This document shows positions 43,563-51,827 of a DNA stretch of 64,000 nt, piece after piece. The DNA lies in the NCBI RefSeq assembly GCF_003614925.1, contig NZ_QYLP01000031.1:1-64000 (forward strand), written 5' to 3'. Positions within the stretch are counted from its first letter, which is position 1. Each line of letters opens with the position of its first letter. The notes under the pieces are model-generated. The model worked only from the letters and a program-made list of their open reading frames with translations. It made no database searches and was not told the DNA's origin. The stretch is from Arthrobacter celericrescens. GTDB taxonomy: Bacteria > Actinomycetota > Actinomycetes > Actinomycetales > Micrococcaceae. Made by a program: the position numbers and the translations under genes.

Positions 43563-44996
43563 GTGAGCGAGATTGAACAAAGCCAGCAGACCCCTGCGGC
43601 GAAGCTAAACGCGTCGACTGACTTAGAGCGATTTGAGCAAGGGGTACACGGCATGCTGGCAGAGGTCGGGTTACCTGTGGAAAGGCTCTTCGTTCCCGTG
43701 GAGGAACGGAGAACATTGGTCACGACGCTGCCTGGTGTCCTCCGCCGGCTGGACTCAGTGGTGTTGGGTCGATCGCACTACATTTCAAAGATGATCGCAG
43801 CAGCAACGGTGGGCCTGTTCGACGCGGCTCTTAACTACTTATGGGATGAACTAGTTAGCGAGTTGCGTCGCCGCGTCGCAGGGTTCGATCTAAAGTATTT
43901 CTTTGACATCGCCGCGGGAGCGAATACTGACCTGCGTAAGGGCCTCAAGGGTGAAGAGGACCTTGCGAAACTCGATGACGCCAAACTGCTCACGGCGGCA
44001 CTTGCGATCGGGCTTCTCACCGATACTGGCTATCAACGCTTGGACCACATTAGGTTCATGCGCAATCACGCCAGCGCAGCTCATCCGAACCAAGTGAGTC
44101 TTACAGGTCTTGATCTAGCGACCTGGCTCCAGATTTGCATAATGGAGGTCATTAACACCCCTCCGGACACGGTCACGGCTAACACTGGGCGCTTGTTGGC
44201 CAACATTAAGGCGGCCGCTCTTGAACAGGCTGCCATCGAGGCGGCTGCCGCCTTCTTTGATCAGCTTCCCCACGAACGGGCAGCAACGTTGGCGAACGGT
44301 CTCTTCGGGCTCTACACGGACCCAACACGAACCGTGATTGTCGCCGATAACGTCCGAATCCTCTGGCCCAAGCTATGGCCTTTCGTCACCGAAGAGACAC
44401 GCAACAGCTTCGGGCTACGTCACGCTCGCGCTTCTGCCAGCGCGGAAACTTCGTTCGCGACCGCGGCGCGAGAACTCATCGAACTGGTGCATGGAAGCTC
44501 GTATCTCACGCCTGAAGTACGGGCCGTTGACATGTCCGACGCTTTGGACGTCCTCGATGCAGCGCATACCGGCTTCAACAACTTCTACAACGAACTGGCA
44601 CCAGCGCGGCGGGTGGCCGAGCTAGCCGGAGACCAAGGCGACGTGCCTGAATCCATCCGCTCGCGATATGTCCGAACCATCACTGGTTGTTTTCTGGGCA
44701 ACGGATACGGAGTAAGTAGCGCTGCCGCATTCCACTACGAGAAGATGCTCAAGGCCTTCTCGCCCGGCGACGCAGGCATTGCCCTTCGTCTGTTCATGGA
44801 CCCTCCGATCAGCTCGGTGCTCAGCTCCAATGTTGGACGAGAACAATGGGCGGAGGTCATGGATATTTTGGAACCAAAGCTGACCAGCACCAGAGATCGC
44901 AATTTGATGCAAGCGATCCGCGGATTCAGCGGTGCGTTGCAGCAGATGAGGCTCGACACCCGCATCAAAAAGCTAGCCGCCAGTAAGGAGCCCTAA
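43563..44996 (+). CDS. Large protein with a HEPN-like RNHASAAH motif
   Basis: A 477-residue mainly helical protein of unknown family (GTG at 43563). Residues 167-174 read RNHASAAH followed by PNQ, matching the R(x4-6)H signature of HEPN ribonuclease domains, and the RNHxSxxHP phrase is common in HEPN-type abortive-infection proteins. The remaining part has leucine/alanine-rich helices without a clear second domain. Its location next to a MobF relaxase and a type I RM operon supports a defence role. HEPN proteins often cut RNA as toxins; here this is inference from one motif. Confidence 0.7.
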   Translation: MSEIEQSQQTPAAKLNASTDLERFEQGVHGMLAEVGLPVERLFVPVEERRTLVTTLPGVLRRLDSVVLGRSHYISKMIAAATVGLFDAALNYLWDELVSELRRRVAGFDLKYFFDIAAGANTDLRKGLKGEEDLAKLDDAKLLTAALAIGLLTDTGYQRLDHIRFMRNHASAAHPNQVSLTGLDLATWLQICIMEVINTPPDTVTANTGRLLANIKAAALEQAAIEAAAAFFDQLPHERAATLANGLFGLYTDPTRTVIVADNVRILWPKLWPFVTEETRNSFGLRHARASASAETSFATAARELIELVHGSSYLTPEVRAVDMSDALDVLDAAHTGFNNFYNELAPARRVAELAGDQGDVPESIRSRYVRTITGCFLGNGYGVSSAAAFHYEKMLKAFSPGDAGIALRLFMDPPISSVLSSNVGREQWAEVMDILEPKLTSTRDRNLMQAIRGFSGALQQMRLDTRIKKLAASKEP

Positions 44997-45188
44997 TCTC
45001 TCAAACAGGCAGGGCCAGTCAGTTGGCGGAATTTTAACCACTTGGCTGTCGCTCCGCCGCAAGCACTCTGCTCTCAATGTTGAGACTGCCCCGGTTTGAC
45101 TGCTTCCTTGTCAATTTGACCGTGAGCGGCCCCATCAGGAATGCCTTCCTCGACCAAAATGGTTGGGCATCAGTGCGAAAATATCCCC

Positions 45189-45698
45189 ATGACGCCGAGA
45201 CTCTTCGACCTCAGCTCCACCTGGCATCTCTCGGCCACCCCTGAGCGAGTGTGGTCAATAATCGCGGACGTCGACATGAGCTGGCCAAGCTGGTGGCCCC
45301 GCTGCACCTTCGCCGGACCACTGGTTCGCGGCGAACCCAGTAGCACCTCCCAGGAAGACATCCTGAAAGCAACCACCGCCCACCTCAACTTCAAGGCCAT
45401 CCTCGGCTATACCCTCACCATCAGCATCCATCCCACCAAGGTCATCACGCCGAGCGAAATCGAGTTCGACGCCGGCGGCCACCTTGAAGGCACAGGCAGA
45501 GTCACCCTCAGCCCTGAACCCGACGGCGATACGCGCATGGAGATTGAGTGGCGCGTTCGACCGACCCAACGCTGGATGAACTTACTTACCCCGATTGCCG
45601 CGCCAGCCTTCACCGCCGCTCACTCCCTCATGATGCGTCAGGGAGAAAAAGGCCTCATCAAAGCCCTTGAGTACGAGACCCAAGCAAACCCAAAGTAG
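45189..45698 (+). CDS. SRPBCC-family protein
   Basis: A 169-residue START/polyketide-cyclase-like protein: FDLSSTWHLSATPERVWSIIADVDMSWPSWWP at the start, a central beta-rich stretch and a C-terminal helix (AAHSLMMRQGEKGLIKALE). Such proteins bind hydrophobic small molecules. ATG 45189 is preferred over the longer frame from 45141. It heads a co-oriented group with an MpaB-type oxygenase. Confidence 0.85.
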   Translation: MTPRLFDLSSTWHLSATPERVWSIIADVDMSWPSWWPRCTFAGPLVRGEPSSTSQEDILKATTAHLNFKAILGYTLTISIHPTKVITPSEIEFDAGGHLEGTGRVTLSPEPDGDTRMEIEWRVRPTQRWMNLLTPIAAPAFTAAHSLMMRQGEKGLIKALEYETQANPK

Positions 45699-45821
45699 AC
45701 CCGTCTACACATCCACTGGCAACCTGAACTAGACCGTCCTACCATGGAAATGGTCAGCTGATCCGGGGGCTGAAGCCCCACGTCGATCGCCGACTTCCGG
45801 ACACGGTGGATTGGGGGCACC

Positions 45822-46715
45822 TTGAATATCAACGCCAGCCTCGCCGCGAGCCTCAAGCACCAAGAAGAGGCAGATCCGGACAACTGGGAAACCACCTTCC
45901 GCCAGATGGTCCTCTTCGACCTCGCCGCGGACATGGAGCTCGGGTTTTTCCTCTCGTATTACCGGAACTTCGCCATCCCGGGTATCGCTGCCACGCTCCA
46001 CAAAAACGCCGAAATCCAACAGCGCCCCATGAAACGCTCGTACGACACCGCCATCGTCATCTACGAGCTCATCGCTTGCGGGCTAGACAGCGAACGCGGC
46101 AAGGAAATGATCGCTCTGCTCAACCGTGTGCACCGCAACGTCCCCGGCAGTAAAGACGGCTTCCTCTACGTCCTCCTCACCCTCCTGGTCGTCCCGGTCC
46201 GCTGGATCCAGCAGCACGCATGGCGGCAGCCAACACCGGTAGAGCTCGCGGCCGCTTCCAAATTCTTCACCGAGCTGGGCACCAGGATGAACATCACCAA
46301 CGTGCCGACAACCTATTCAGAAGCCGAAGACTTCTTCGACCGCTACGAGGCCAAGCACGTCGCGCCGTCAGCCGAAGGCCAACGCCTCATGGACGCAACA
46401 GTCCAGGTCTTCCAAAGCCGACTACCGCTTCCGCTCCGCCCTCTGGCGAAACAAATCATCAGCACCATGCTCGACGACGACAACCTCACCCATGCCCTCG
46501 GCCTCCCCCGCGCAACCCGAGTCTCCCGGGCTGCCCTCAAAGCCGGCCTCGCGCTCCGAAACGCAATCACCCGCCGTCGGCCTCTGAAACAACAGCCTCA
46601 CTTCACGCCCGGTGCCGCGGGCACGAGCCTCTACACGAATGGGTACACCCTGGACCAGATCGGCCCGGTCAACGTTCCGCGCTCCCCCGCTCCTACAGGC
46701 AATGAACTACCGTGA
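45822..46715 (+). CDS. MpaB-family (DUF2236) oxygenase
   Basis: A 297-residue helical protein of the MpaB/rubber-oxygenase family. The middle segment (ALLNRVHRNVPGSKDGFLYVLLTLLVVPVRWI, then TYSEAEDFFDRYEAKH) fits it; such proteins are usually haem-containing oxygenases. The TTG start at 45822 is fixed by frame; no strong ribosome site is seen. The 3' end overlaps the metallopeptidase start by 14 bases, so the two are translationally linked. Substrate unknown. Confidence 0.78.
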   Translation: MNINASLAASLKHQEEADPDNWETTFRQMVLFDLAADMELGFFLSYYRNFAIPGIAATLHKNAEIQQRPMKRSYDTAIVIYELIACGLDSERGKEMIALLNRVHRNVPGSKDGFLYVLLTLLVVPVRWIQQHAWRQPTPVELAAASKFFTELGTRMNITNVPTTYSEAEDFFDRYEAKHVAPSAEGQRLMDATVQVFQSRLPLPLRPLAKQIISTMLDDDNLTHALGLPRATRVSRAALKAGLALRNAITRRRPLKQQPHFTPGAAGTSLYTNGYTLDQIGPVNVPRSPAPTGNELP

Positions 46716-47187
46716 AGCCAGCAAAATAGCACGGAAGGCGGAGCGCGGCTTTGGCCTCCCCAGTGACGCCACGCTCCGATTCATCCACCGCAAACTGGAA
46801 GAACAGCGCGGCAGGACCATCACTGTGGCAGAAGTTCCCGGGCTCGCTGGAACTGAGCTGTGCGGGCTCTGGCTGATCTGCGCGGACCGTGACATCGTCA
46901 TCCACGCGCCGGCCAAATCCAGCTGGCACCGCCAGCAGATCATCCTTCACGAATTCAGCCACATGATCCTTGGCCACGATCTCAAGACCAAAGGCAGCGA
47001 ACGGTTCAGTACCCTCCTGCCCAACCTTGACGAGCAGCAGATTCTCCGCACTCTAGCGCGGAGCAGCTACACAGACGACGCTGAACTCGCTGCCGAGGCT
47101 CTCGCGGACCAGCTTGCCACGCGCATCATCAACAGCGACGTCGGTGCCAAGCCCGAGCCTCTTGCCTTCCGCAAAGTGTTCGGCTGA
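46702..47187 (+). CDS. ImmA/IrrE-family metallo-endopeptidase
   Basis: A 161-residue zinc protease with the HEFSH motif (LHEFSHMILGH, HExxH plus the third ligand region). ImmA/IrrE proteins typically cleave an XRE-family repressor to turn on stress or mobile-element genes. No XRE gene is adjacent. The following gene starts on its stop codon (TGATG). Confidence 0.9.
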   Translation: MNYREASKIARKAERGFGLPSDATLRFIHRKLEEQRGRTITVAEVPGLAGTELCGLWLICADRDIVIHAPAKSSWHRQQIILHEFSHMILGHDLKTKGSERFSTLLPNLDEQQILRTLARSSYTDDAELAAEALADQLATRIINSDVGAKPEPLAFRKVFG

Positions 47188-48191
47188 TGGAATTCATCCC
47201 AGCCGCCATCCTCTGGGTGCTGTCCGTCGTTCGACTTCCGGCCGCCTTTGATCCCCACCGTGGCAGCGTATTCCGCGCAACGATCCTTGCCGCAGTCGCC
47301 TGCACGCTCTACATCCCGGTGGTTTACTACAGTGTCGACCCACTCCTCGGCGGCCGAAACCGCACTGGCCTGGTCACCCTCCTGTCCTTGCTGCTCGGGT
47401 TTTGGCAGTTCCGGACGGCAATCCTTCTGGCGACAGTGCCGGACGTTCACGGACGACGGCGGCAGCTCGCCTTTGGGCGATGGGTCGCCGGCTTGGCGTG
47501 CTTGACAGTAACCGTTGCATTCCTCACCAGCCGCGTTGAGGTTACCGATCCAAACTTGCCGCTCACCTACGGCGATCAGCCTGGGATGGCGGTCTTCCTC
47601 TGGACCGGCTCGGCTTTCATCATGTGGATCTGCGTCGATATTGCCCGGGTCTGCCGCCGGAACCTTCCACAGATGCACGCACAGGTATTCCGTTCCGCTT
47701 TTGCCCTCATCGCCGGCGGCTGCTTCCTGTTCGCTTTGATGCTTCTCGATCGGGTCCTCTACGGAGCTATCGTCAGGATTCAAGGCTCCGAAAGTGCGAC
47801 GACGGATATTCTCAACGTCTTCTACTGGTTCGGTGAACCGGTAGCCGTTCTTCTGGTCAGCCTCGGCCTGCTGCTCCCCCGCCTGACGGAGCAGCTCAAA
47901 CATCGTGCCTTCGGAATCCATGTACGGCGCCTCCTCCTTGAAGTCCGCCCGATCTGGAACCGGGTCGCCGCCCACCAACGCAGCATGGTGCTCGAAAAGC
48001 ACCGCGCCAGCCCGCTCATCGTCCTCAGCCGCCATGCCGAAACACAGCTGCACCGACGCATAGTAGAGATACGCGACTGCGAGATGGCCCGCCAAGCACC
48101 AAACCTTCACCTCACTGCCCGCGAACGTTCCGTCGTCGAACGCGCTGAACTTGCCCTTCAAAAGCGCGGCGGCGCGGGTGCAAGGTCGTAG
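47187..48191 (+). CDS. MAB_1171c-type integral membrane protein
   Basis: A 334-residue protein with about seven hydrophobic segments followed by a cytoplasmic C-terminal domain (residues ~220-334, VRRLLLEVRPIWNRVAAHQRS). It resembles the MAB_1171c/DUF6545 transporter-like family that is commonly encoded directly after ImmA/IrrE peptidases in actinobacteria. Overlap by one base with that gene supports a functional pair, with the membrane protein sensing a signal and the peptidase acting on a regulator. Confidence 0.82.
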   Translation: MEFIPAAILWVLSVVRLPAAFDPHRGSVFRATILAAVACTLYIPVVYYSVDPLLGGRNRTGLVTLLSLLLGFWQFRTAILLATVPDVHGRRRQLAFGRWVAGLACLTVTVAFLTSRVEVTDPNLPLTYGDQPGMAVFLWTGSAFIMWICVDIARVCRRNLPQMHAQVFRSAFALIAGGCFLFALMLLDRVLYGAIVRIQGSESATTDILNVFYWFGEPVAVLLVSLGLLLPRLTEQLKHRAFGIHVRRLLLEVRPIWNRVAAHQRSMVLEKHRASPLIVLSRHAETQLHRRIVEIRDCEMARQAPNLHLTARERSVVERAELALQKRGGAGARS

Positions 48192-48279
48192 CGGGGCTGG
48201 CAGACATATCAGCTTTCAGAGGCGTCATGCCGCGCTGTCCAAACCAATCCATGAATGACCAGAAGCAACTTCGCTGTTT

Positions 48280-48469
48280 GTCATTCTGATCCCCATCATC
48301 GCTGGGCGGGTCCTCCGCGCAACCAGGGCGCGCCGCGCCGCTCGTGATCCAAAGTTTCGTTCGGCGCTCCTTCGTCGCTTATTTCCTCGCGAAACTTTGG
48401 ATCTCTCCCGGTTCCCCAAGTTGCACTCCGGCCCCTCGTACCCAGCGGTGATTCCTCTATCAGAATGAC
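48280..48469. repeat. MITE-like repeat, copy B
   Basis: A 190 bp element bounded by GTCATTCTGAT (48280-48290) and its exact inverse ATCAGAATGAC (48459-48469). Inside, GATCCAAAGTTTCG and CGAAACTTTGGATC form a perfect 14 bp inverted repeat, and the interior is homologous to 374-557. The ~330 bp gap 48192-48522 contains no gene. No transposase is in the window. Confidence 0.68.
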
Positions 48470-48522
48470 GCCGAAATCTGACGGGCACACCCGGTGCCGG
48501 CCAGGCGCTGAAGGAGAGAATC

Positions 48523-49551
48523 ATGGAAACGCTCACCATCAAGACCCCCGCGGACGTCCTCAGTTTCGTCGGACACACCTTGGGGTTTTGGCCCAGCGAA
48601 AGTCTGGTCTGCATCACACTCAGGGAGAACCGCGTGGGCGCAACGCTCCGCGTCGACTTGCCAAAGGCCGGCGCCGAGCTCAGCTACGCACGGACTGTCG
48701 CCGGATATCTGGCACACGACGCCGACGCCGGCAGTGTGCTCTTCGCCGTGTACACATCGGCGCCGCAAGTGCCGGGCCAGGCAAGGCCTCACGCAGCAAC
48801 CATCGCGGCACTGACGGGTGCACTGGCCGGGCACGGAATGACCATCCGTGACGGTCTCCTTGTCGGCGACGACACCGTCTCCGAGTACGACGGCGACCCG
48901 GCCCACTGCTTGTCGCTTCCCTTAACCACCACTCAGTCGAGCCAGATCAACGCCGAGTTCGTTTATCGCGGCAGCACTATCGAGGCTACAGACCGCGTCG
49001 TGCTGCCACCGTCCACCAAGGAATCCAGGAACACGGACACCGTGGACCGCCGGGTGCAAGCGATTCAGAGCTTGAACATCCGAGATGCCCTCGAGCAAGC
49101 CAGGGATCTCTGGAATGCCATGTTGGAGTCGAATTCGTACCCGGACAATGAAAAAACGATGAACCTCATCGCTGAGCTGCAGTGTCCGGTGATCCGGGAC
49201 CACCTCATGGCCGAGATCCCCGGAATCGACGAACCCCTGGACCGGATCCTTCTGGCGCAAACTCTCGGCAAACCGCAATGGTCTCGCGTGGAATGGGCGC
49301 AGCAGCTCCTCGTTCACGCCTACACCCTCAGCAGTACCAAACACTCGGCACCGATCCTCACGGCGATCGCCTTCATCAACTGGTGGGAAGGCCACGGCAG
49401 CAAGGCCCACCAATTCCTACAGCTCGCGCTCGAGGCAGACCCTGGCTATCACCTGGCCAAGCTCAGCGACCAGATGATCGGTTCGGGGATGGTCGCCGGC
49501 TGGAATATGGATAAGGCGACGGCGTTTCCGGGGCGGGGGCTGGAGGCCTGA
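48523..49551 (+). CDS. DUF4192-domain protein
   Basis: A 342-residue member of an actinobacterial family of unknown role. The N-terminal signature TIKTPADVLSFVGHTLGFWPSESLVCITL and the C-terminal helical repeat-like region (AFINWWEGHGSKAHQFLQLALEADPGYHLAKL) are typical of it. AAGGAGAGAA precedes the ATG. In this neighbourhood it is probably carried by the mobile element. Confidence 0.85.
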   Translation: METLTIKTPADVLSFVGHTLGFWPSESLVCITLRENRVGATLRVDLPKAGAELSYARTVAGYLAHDADAGSVLFAVYTSAPQVPGQARPHAATIAALTGALAGHGMTIRDGLLVGDDTVSEYDGDPAHCLSLPLTTTQSSQINAEFVYRGSTIEATDRVVLPPSTKESRNTDTVDRRVQAIQSLNIRDALEQARDLWNAMLESNSYPDNEKTMNLIAELQCPVIRDHLMAEIPGIDEPLDRILLAQTLGKPQWSRVEWAQQLLVHAYTLSSTKHSAPILTAIAFINWWEGHGSKAHQFLQLALEADPGYHLAKLSDQMIGSGMVAGWNMDKATAFPGRGLEA

Positions 49552-50014
49552 CGAGCAGACTGAGGTTCCCGATAAGGAGCGCACGCTGGTTTAAACCCGC
49601 AGCTGAGAACGCCACCATGCGGCCTGCCGTTCATAGGACCGAAAGAAGAAAGTGGCCAGGGCTGCACTCCCCCAGAAGGTAACGCCGAGGCCCGGCGCAA
49701 ATTCAGGAGTACACACGGAGACGCCATCCTGATGGCTGACGCCCTCAAAACTACCGACATTAGAAAGATCATCGGACAACCACGCCACGGGCTACTGTAC
49801 CTGGGCATGGACGCCAACCGGACAGCAGCAGCCGCCCTCCCGGTTACCGGCGAAGACGACTTCGAGCAATGACAGTGGCGAGTTCGATTCCCGTTTTGGG
49901 TATCTCCCGCGCTATTGCTTCTGTCAAGAATGAGTACAAGTTACTCGTGCTCGCCAAGGCGGATTCGGATTAGATGTTGGCAAGACTGAGGTAGCTTGGA
50001 CCAAGGGGATTCCG
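49552..50014. other. Gap with one possible small ORF
   Basis: The only distinct frame is 49732-49872 (plus), 46 residues, MADALKTTDIRKIIGQPRHGLLYLGMDANRT onward; it has no strong ribosome site or recognised family. Confidence 0.3.
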
Positions 50015-50887
50015 TTGGAAGAAAGACCATCTATCGGGACAAGAGTGCGCAACGCTGTCACGGCGTTGCTATTGGTCTTGCTGAGCACCGCCTCATGCAG
50101 CGGCGGACCAACAACTGCAGCGCCTGATGCCAGCCCTCAGCACCCCGCCACACGCGACCGCTTCGATATCAGGTGCTTCGCCAATGACGGGTTCGGAGCA
50201 AAGTACGGCTCCTTGGTTGAAGCCTGGAGAGCGTCCGAGAAAGCCCCCTTCACGAACTGCACCGCTGAACTGAAACGAGGCGAGAGCCAGGTCCAATTGA
50301 CTGAGGATGATCGGAAAGCAACCTCAATCATTGAATGGGGGGATACTACGGACGTTTACGGGTTTATCCTCGAGACCTGCGCTGAGTGGAACCCAGAATC
50401 TGCGGGCCTGGACTTGGATAAGGCAGGCTACAGGCGCTTACAAGCCGCGCTCTTGGTCTGTCCCGACTCCCCATACATTGACGGTATGAGGGCCGCGCTG
50501 AGCCGACAGACTGAGCCGTCCGGGTGGGATCTTGTCACGCCGACCCCTACAGCAACGGTGACAGCCCCTCCGCTGCCCACCACCAAGACGGTGACTTATG
50601 TCATCGAAGCGGATGGACCCATTGGTCTCATTACTTACACGAACTACATCGAGCGGCAGATAGGCCAAGAGCAGACCACGAATGAAGTCAACGGACCGGT
50701 TAAAAAGACGTACACCTTTCCCGCATCTGCGTTTTTCGAGGGAACGTCCTTCTCCCTGGGAGTGATCGCCCAGGGCAGCGGGTCCACAACATCAATTACA
50801 TGCCGGATCCTACTCGAGGGGCACGAGCTGACGAAGCAAACATCTTCAGGGCCCTATGCCGCGGTGTCATGCAACTACACAGGATGA
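50015..50887 (+). CDS. Lipoprotein with MmpS-like C-terminal domain
   Basis: A 290-residue exported protein. The leader VRNAVTALLLVLLSTASC places a lipid-modified Cys at residue 28. The mature part begins with a proline/serine/alanine linker. Residues about 195-290 (KTVTYVIEADGPIGLITYTNYI; SITCRILLEGHELTKQTSSG; SCNYTG) look like the beta-sandwich domain of MmpS transport accessory proteins. The TTG at 50015 follows AAGGGGA at 5 bases. No matching MmpL gene is nearby; surface or cell-envelope role inferred. Confidence 0.75.
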   Translation: MEERPSIGTRVRNAVTALLLVLLSTASCSGGPTTAAPDASPQHPATRDRFDIRCFANDGFGAKYGSLVEAWRASEKAPFTNCTAELKRGESQVQLTEDDRKATSIIEWGDTTDVYGFILETCAEWNPESAGLDLDKAGYRRLQAALLVCPDSPYIDGMRAALSRQTEPSGWDLVTPTPTATVTAPPLPTTKTVTYVIEADGPIGLITYTNYIERQIGQEQTTNEVNGPVKKTYTFPASAFFEGTSFSLGVIAQGSGSTTSITCRILLEGHELTKQTSSGPYAAVSCNYTG

Positions 50888-51246
50888 GCCAGTAGCCGAC
50901 CAAGGCTGCTCTGCACGCGATTGCGCACCGTCCTATACCTATGGGCACCAATACCCGGAATACGGCCGGCTCCGCCCCGCAGTTACTGGGCGCCTCAACG
51001 CATATGGGGGGCCTTCGTCACAGGCCCCGGCCGCACCAGTGCCCGAACGCGACCCCGAGTTCTTTGCCGGGATCCCATGCTTCGGCTATGAAGCCCCAGA
51101 GCATTCCGTACCCGCCAAAGCTTCTCGCGATCGTTAGGCCCTTGGCCTGGCCTTGGAACCATCCCGGGACCGACCAGCGACATTCTCATCCCTCGGCACG
51201 CGGAAGGAACTTCCCCATCCTTCACACCTCTGGCATCCAAGGCCGT
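50888..51246. other. Gap before the candidate transfer origin
   Basis: About 360 bp with no gene. It ends in the palindrome at 51247-51270. Together they could hold the element's oriT region and the promoter of the zinc-ribbon/relaxase operon. Confidence 0.4.
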
Positions 51247-51270
51247 CGCCGTGAGCGCTGACTCACGGCG
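51247..51270. promoter_or_regulatory. Inverted repeat, oriT candidate
   Basis: CGCCGTGAG and CTCACGGCG are perfect 9 bp arms around CGCTGA. It lies upstream of the relaxase operon, where MobF-type elements often carry oriT, but a transcription attenuator is equally possible. Confidence 0.4.
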
Positions 51271-51308
51271 AGTCATGCCGTCGATCGAGTCCGTGTTGAT
51301 GAACGGTC

Positions 51309-51827
51309 GTGAGTGGGAGGATTTGCCAGGAATGCCGCGAACCTTTCGTGCCGTCGCGCAGATCGCAGCGGTTCTGTTCAGTTCGTTGTAGCAACAGGCA
51401 GCGGGACCGCCGCCGACGGCGGCACCCGAGCCCGGCCCCGAGCACAGCACTCAGCAACGCAGTTGCTGACGGAGCACCGACACCAAAGACACAAGACACC
51501 AGCGCTGGGGCGCGGCTCACTACCGTCCTGAGCGAAAACCGACGCAGCCTCGATACCCTCCGCGCGCAGCTCCGGGCTCAGTCGGCAGACATCGACGAAC
51601 TCCAAGCCGAGAACACCGAGCTACGCTCCACAATCAACACCCAACGTGGCGAGATCGCCCGCCTCAAAACCACCCAACAAGTCGACACCCAAGACCTGAT
51701 CCACCTTGCTAGCCGACTCCTAGCCCTCACCCACGCCACCGGCGTCGAACTCGACAACGCAACCAAAGAACTGTTCCGCCGTCGCGGATGGACCACCGCC
51801 GCCCGCCAGACAGCAGCAAGACGATGA
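51309..51827 (+). CDS. Zinc-ribbon/coiled-coil protein upstream of the relaxase
   Basis: A 172-residue protein. The N-terminus has a C-x2-C and C-x3-C cysteine array (CQECREPFVPSRRSQRFCSVRC) like a small zinc ribbon, then an arginine-rich stretch, and residues ~80-130 form a leucine-zipper-type coiled coil (LDTLRAQLRAQSADIDELQAENTELRSTI). Its stop overlaps the relaxase start by four bases (ATGA). It probably assists relaxosome assembly or DNA recognition. GTG start, weak ribosome site. Confidence 0.78.
   Translation: MSGRICQECREPFVPSRRSQRFCSVRCSNRQRDRRRRRHPSPAPSTALSNAVADGAPTPKTQDTSAGARLTTVLSENRRSLDTLRAQLRAQSADIDELQAENTELRSTINTQRGEIARLKTTQQVDTQDLIHLASRLLALTHATGVELDNATKELFRRRGWTTAARQTAARR

Noticed and set aside
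43252..43716. 154-codon minus-strand frame from 43716
   Set aside because: Its first half is antisense to the HEPN-like gene; only the part from 43473 is kept as a weak candidate.
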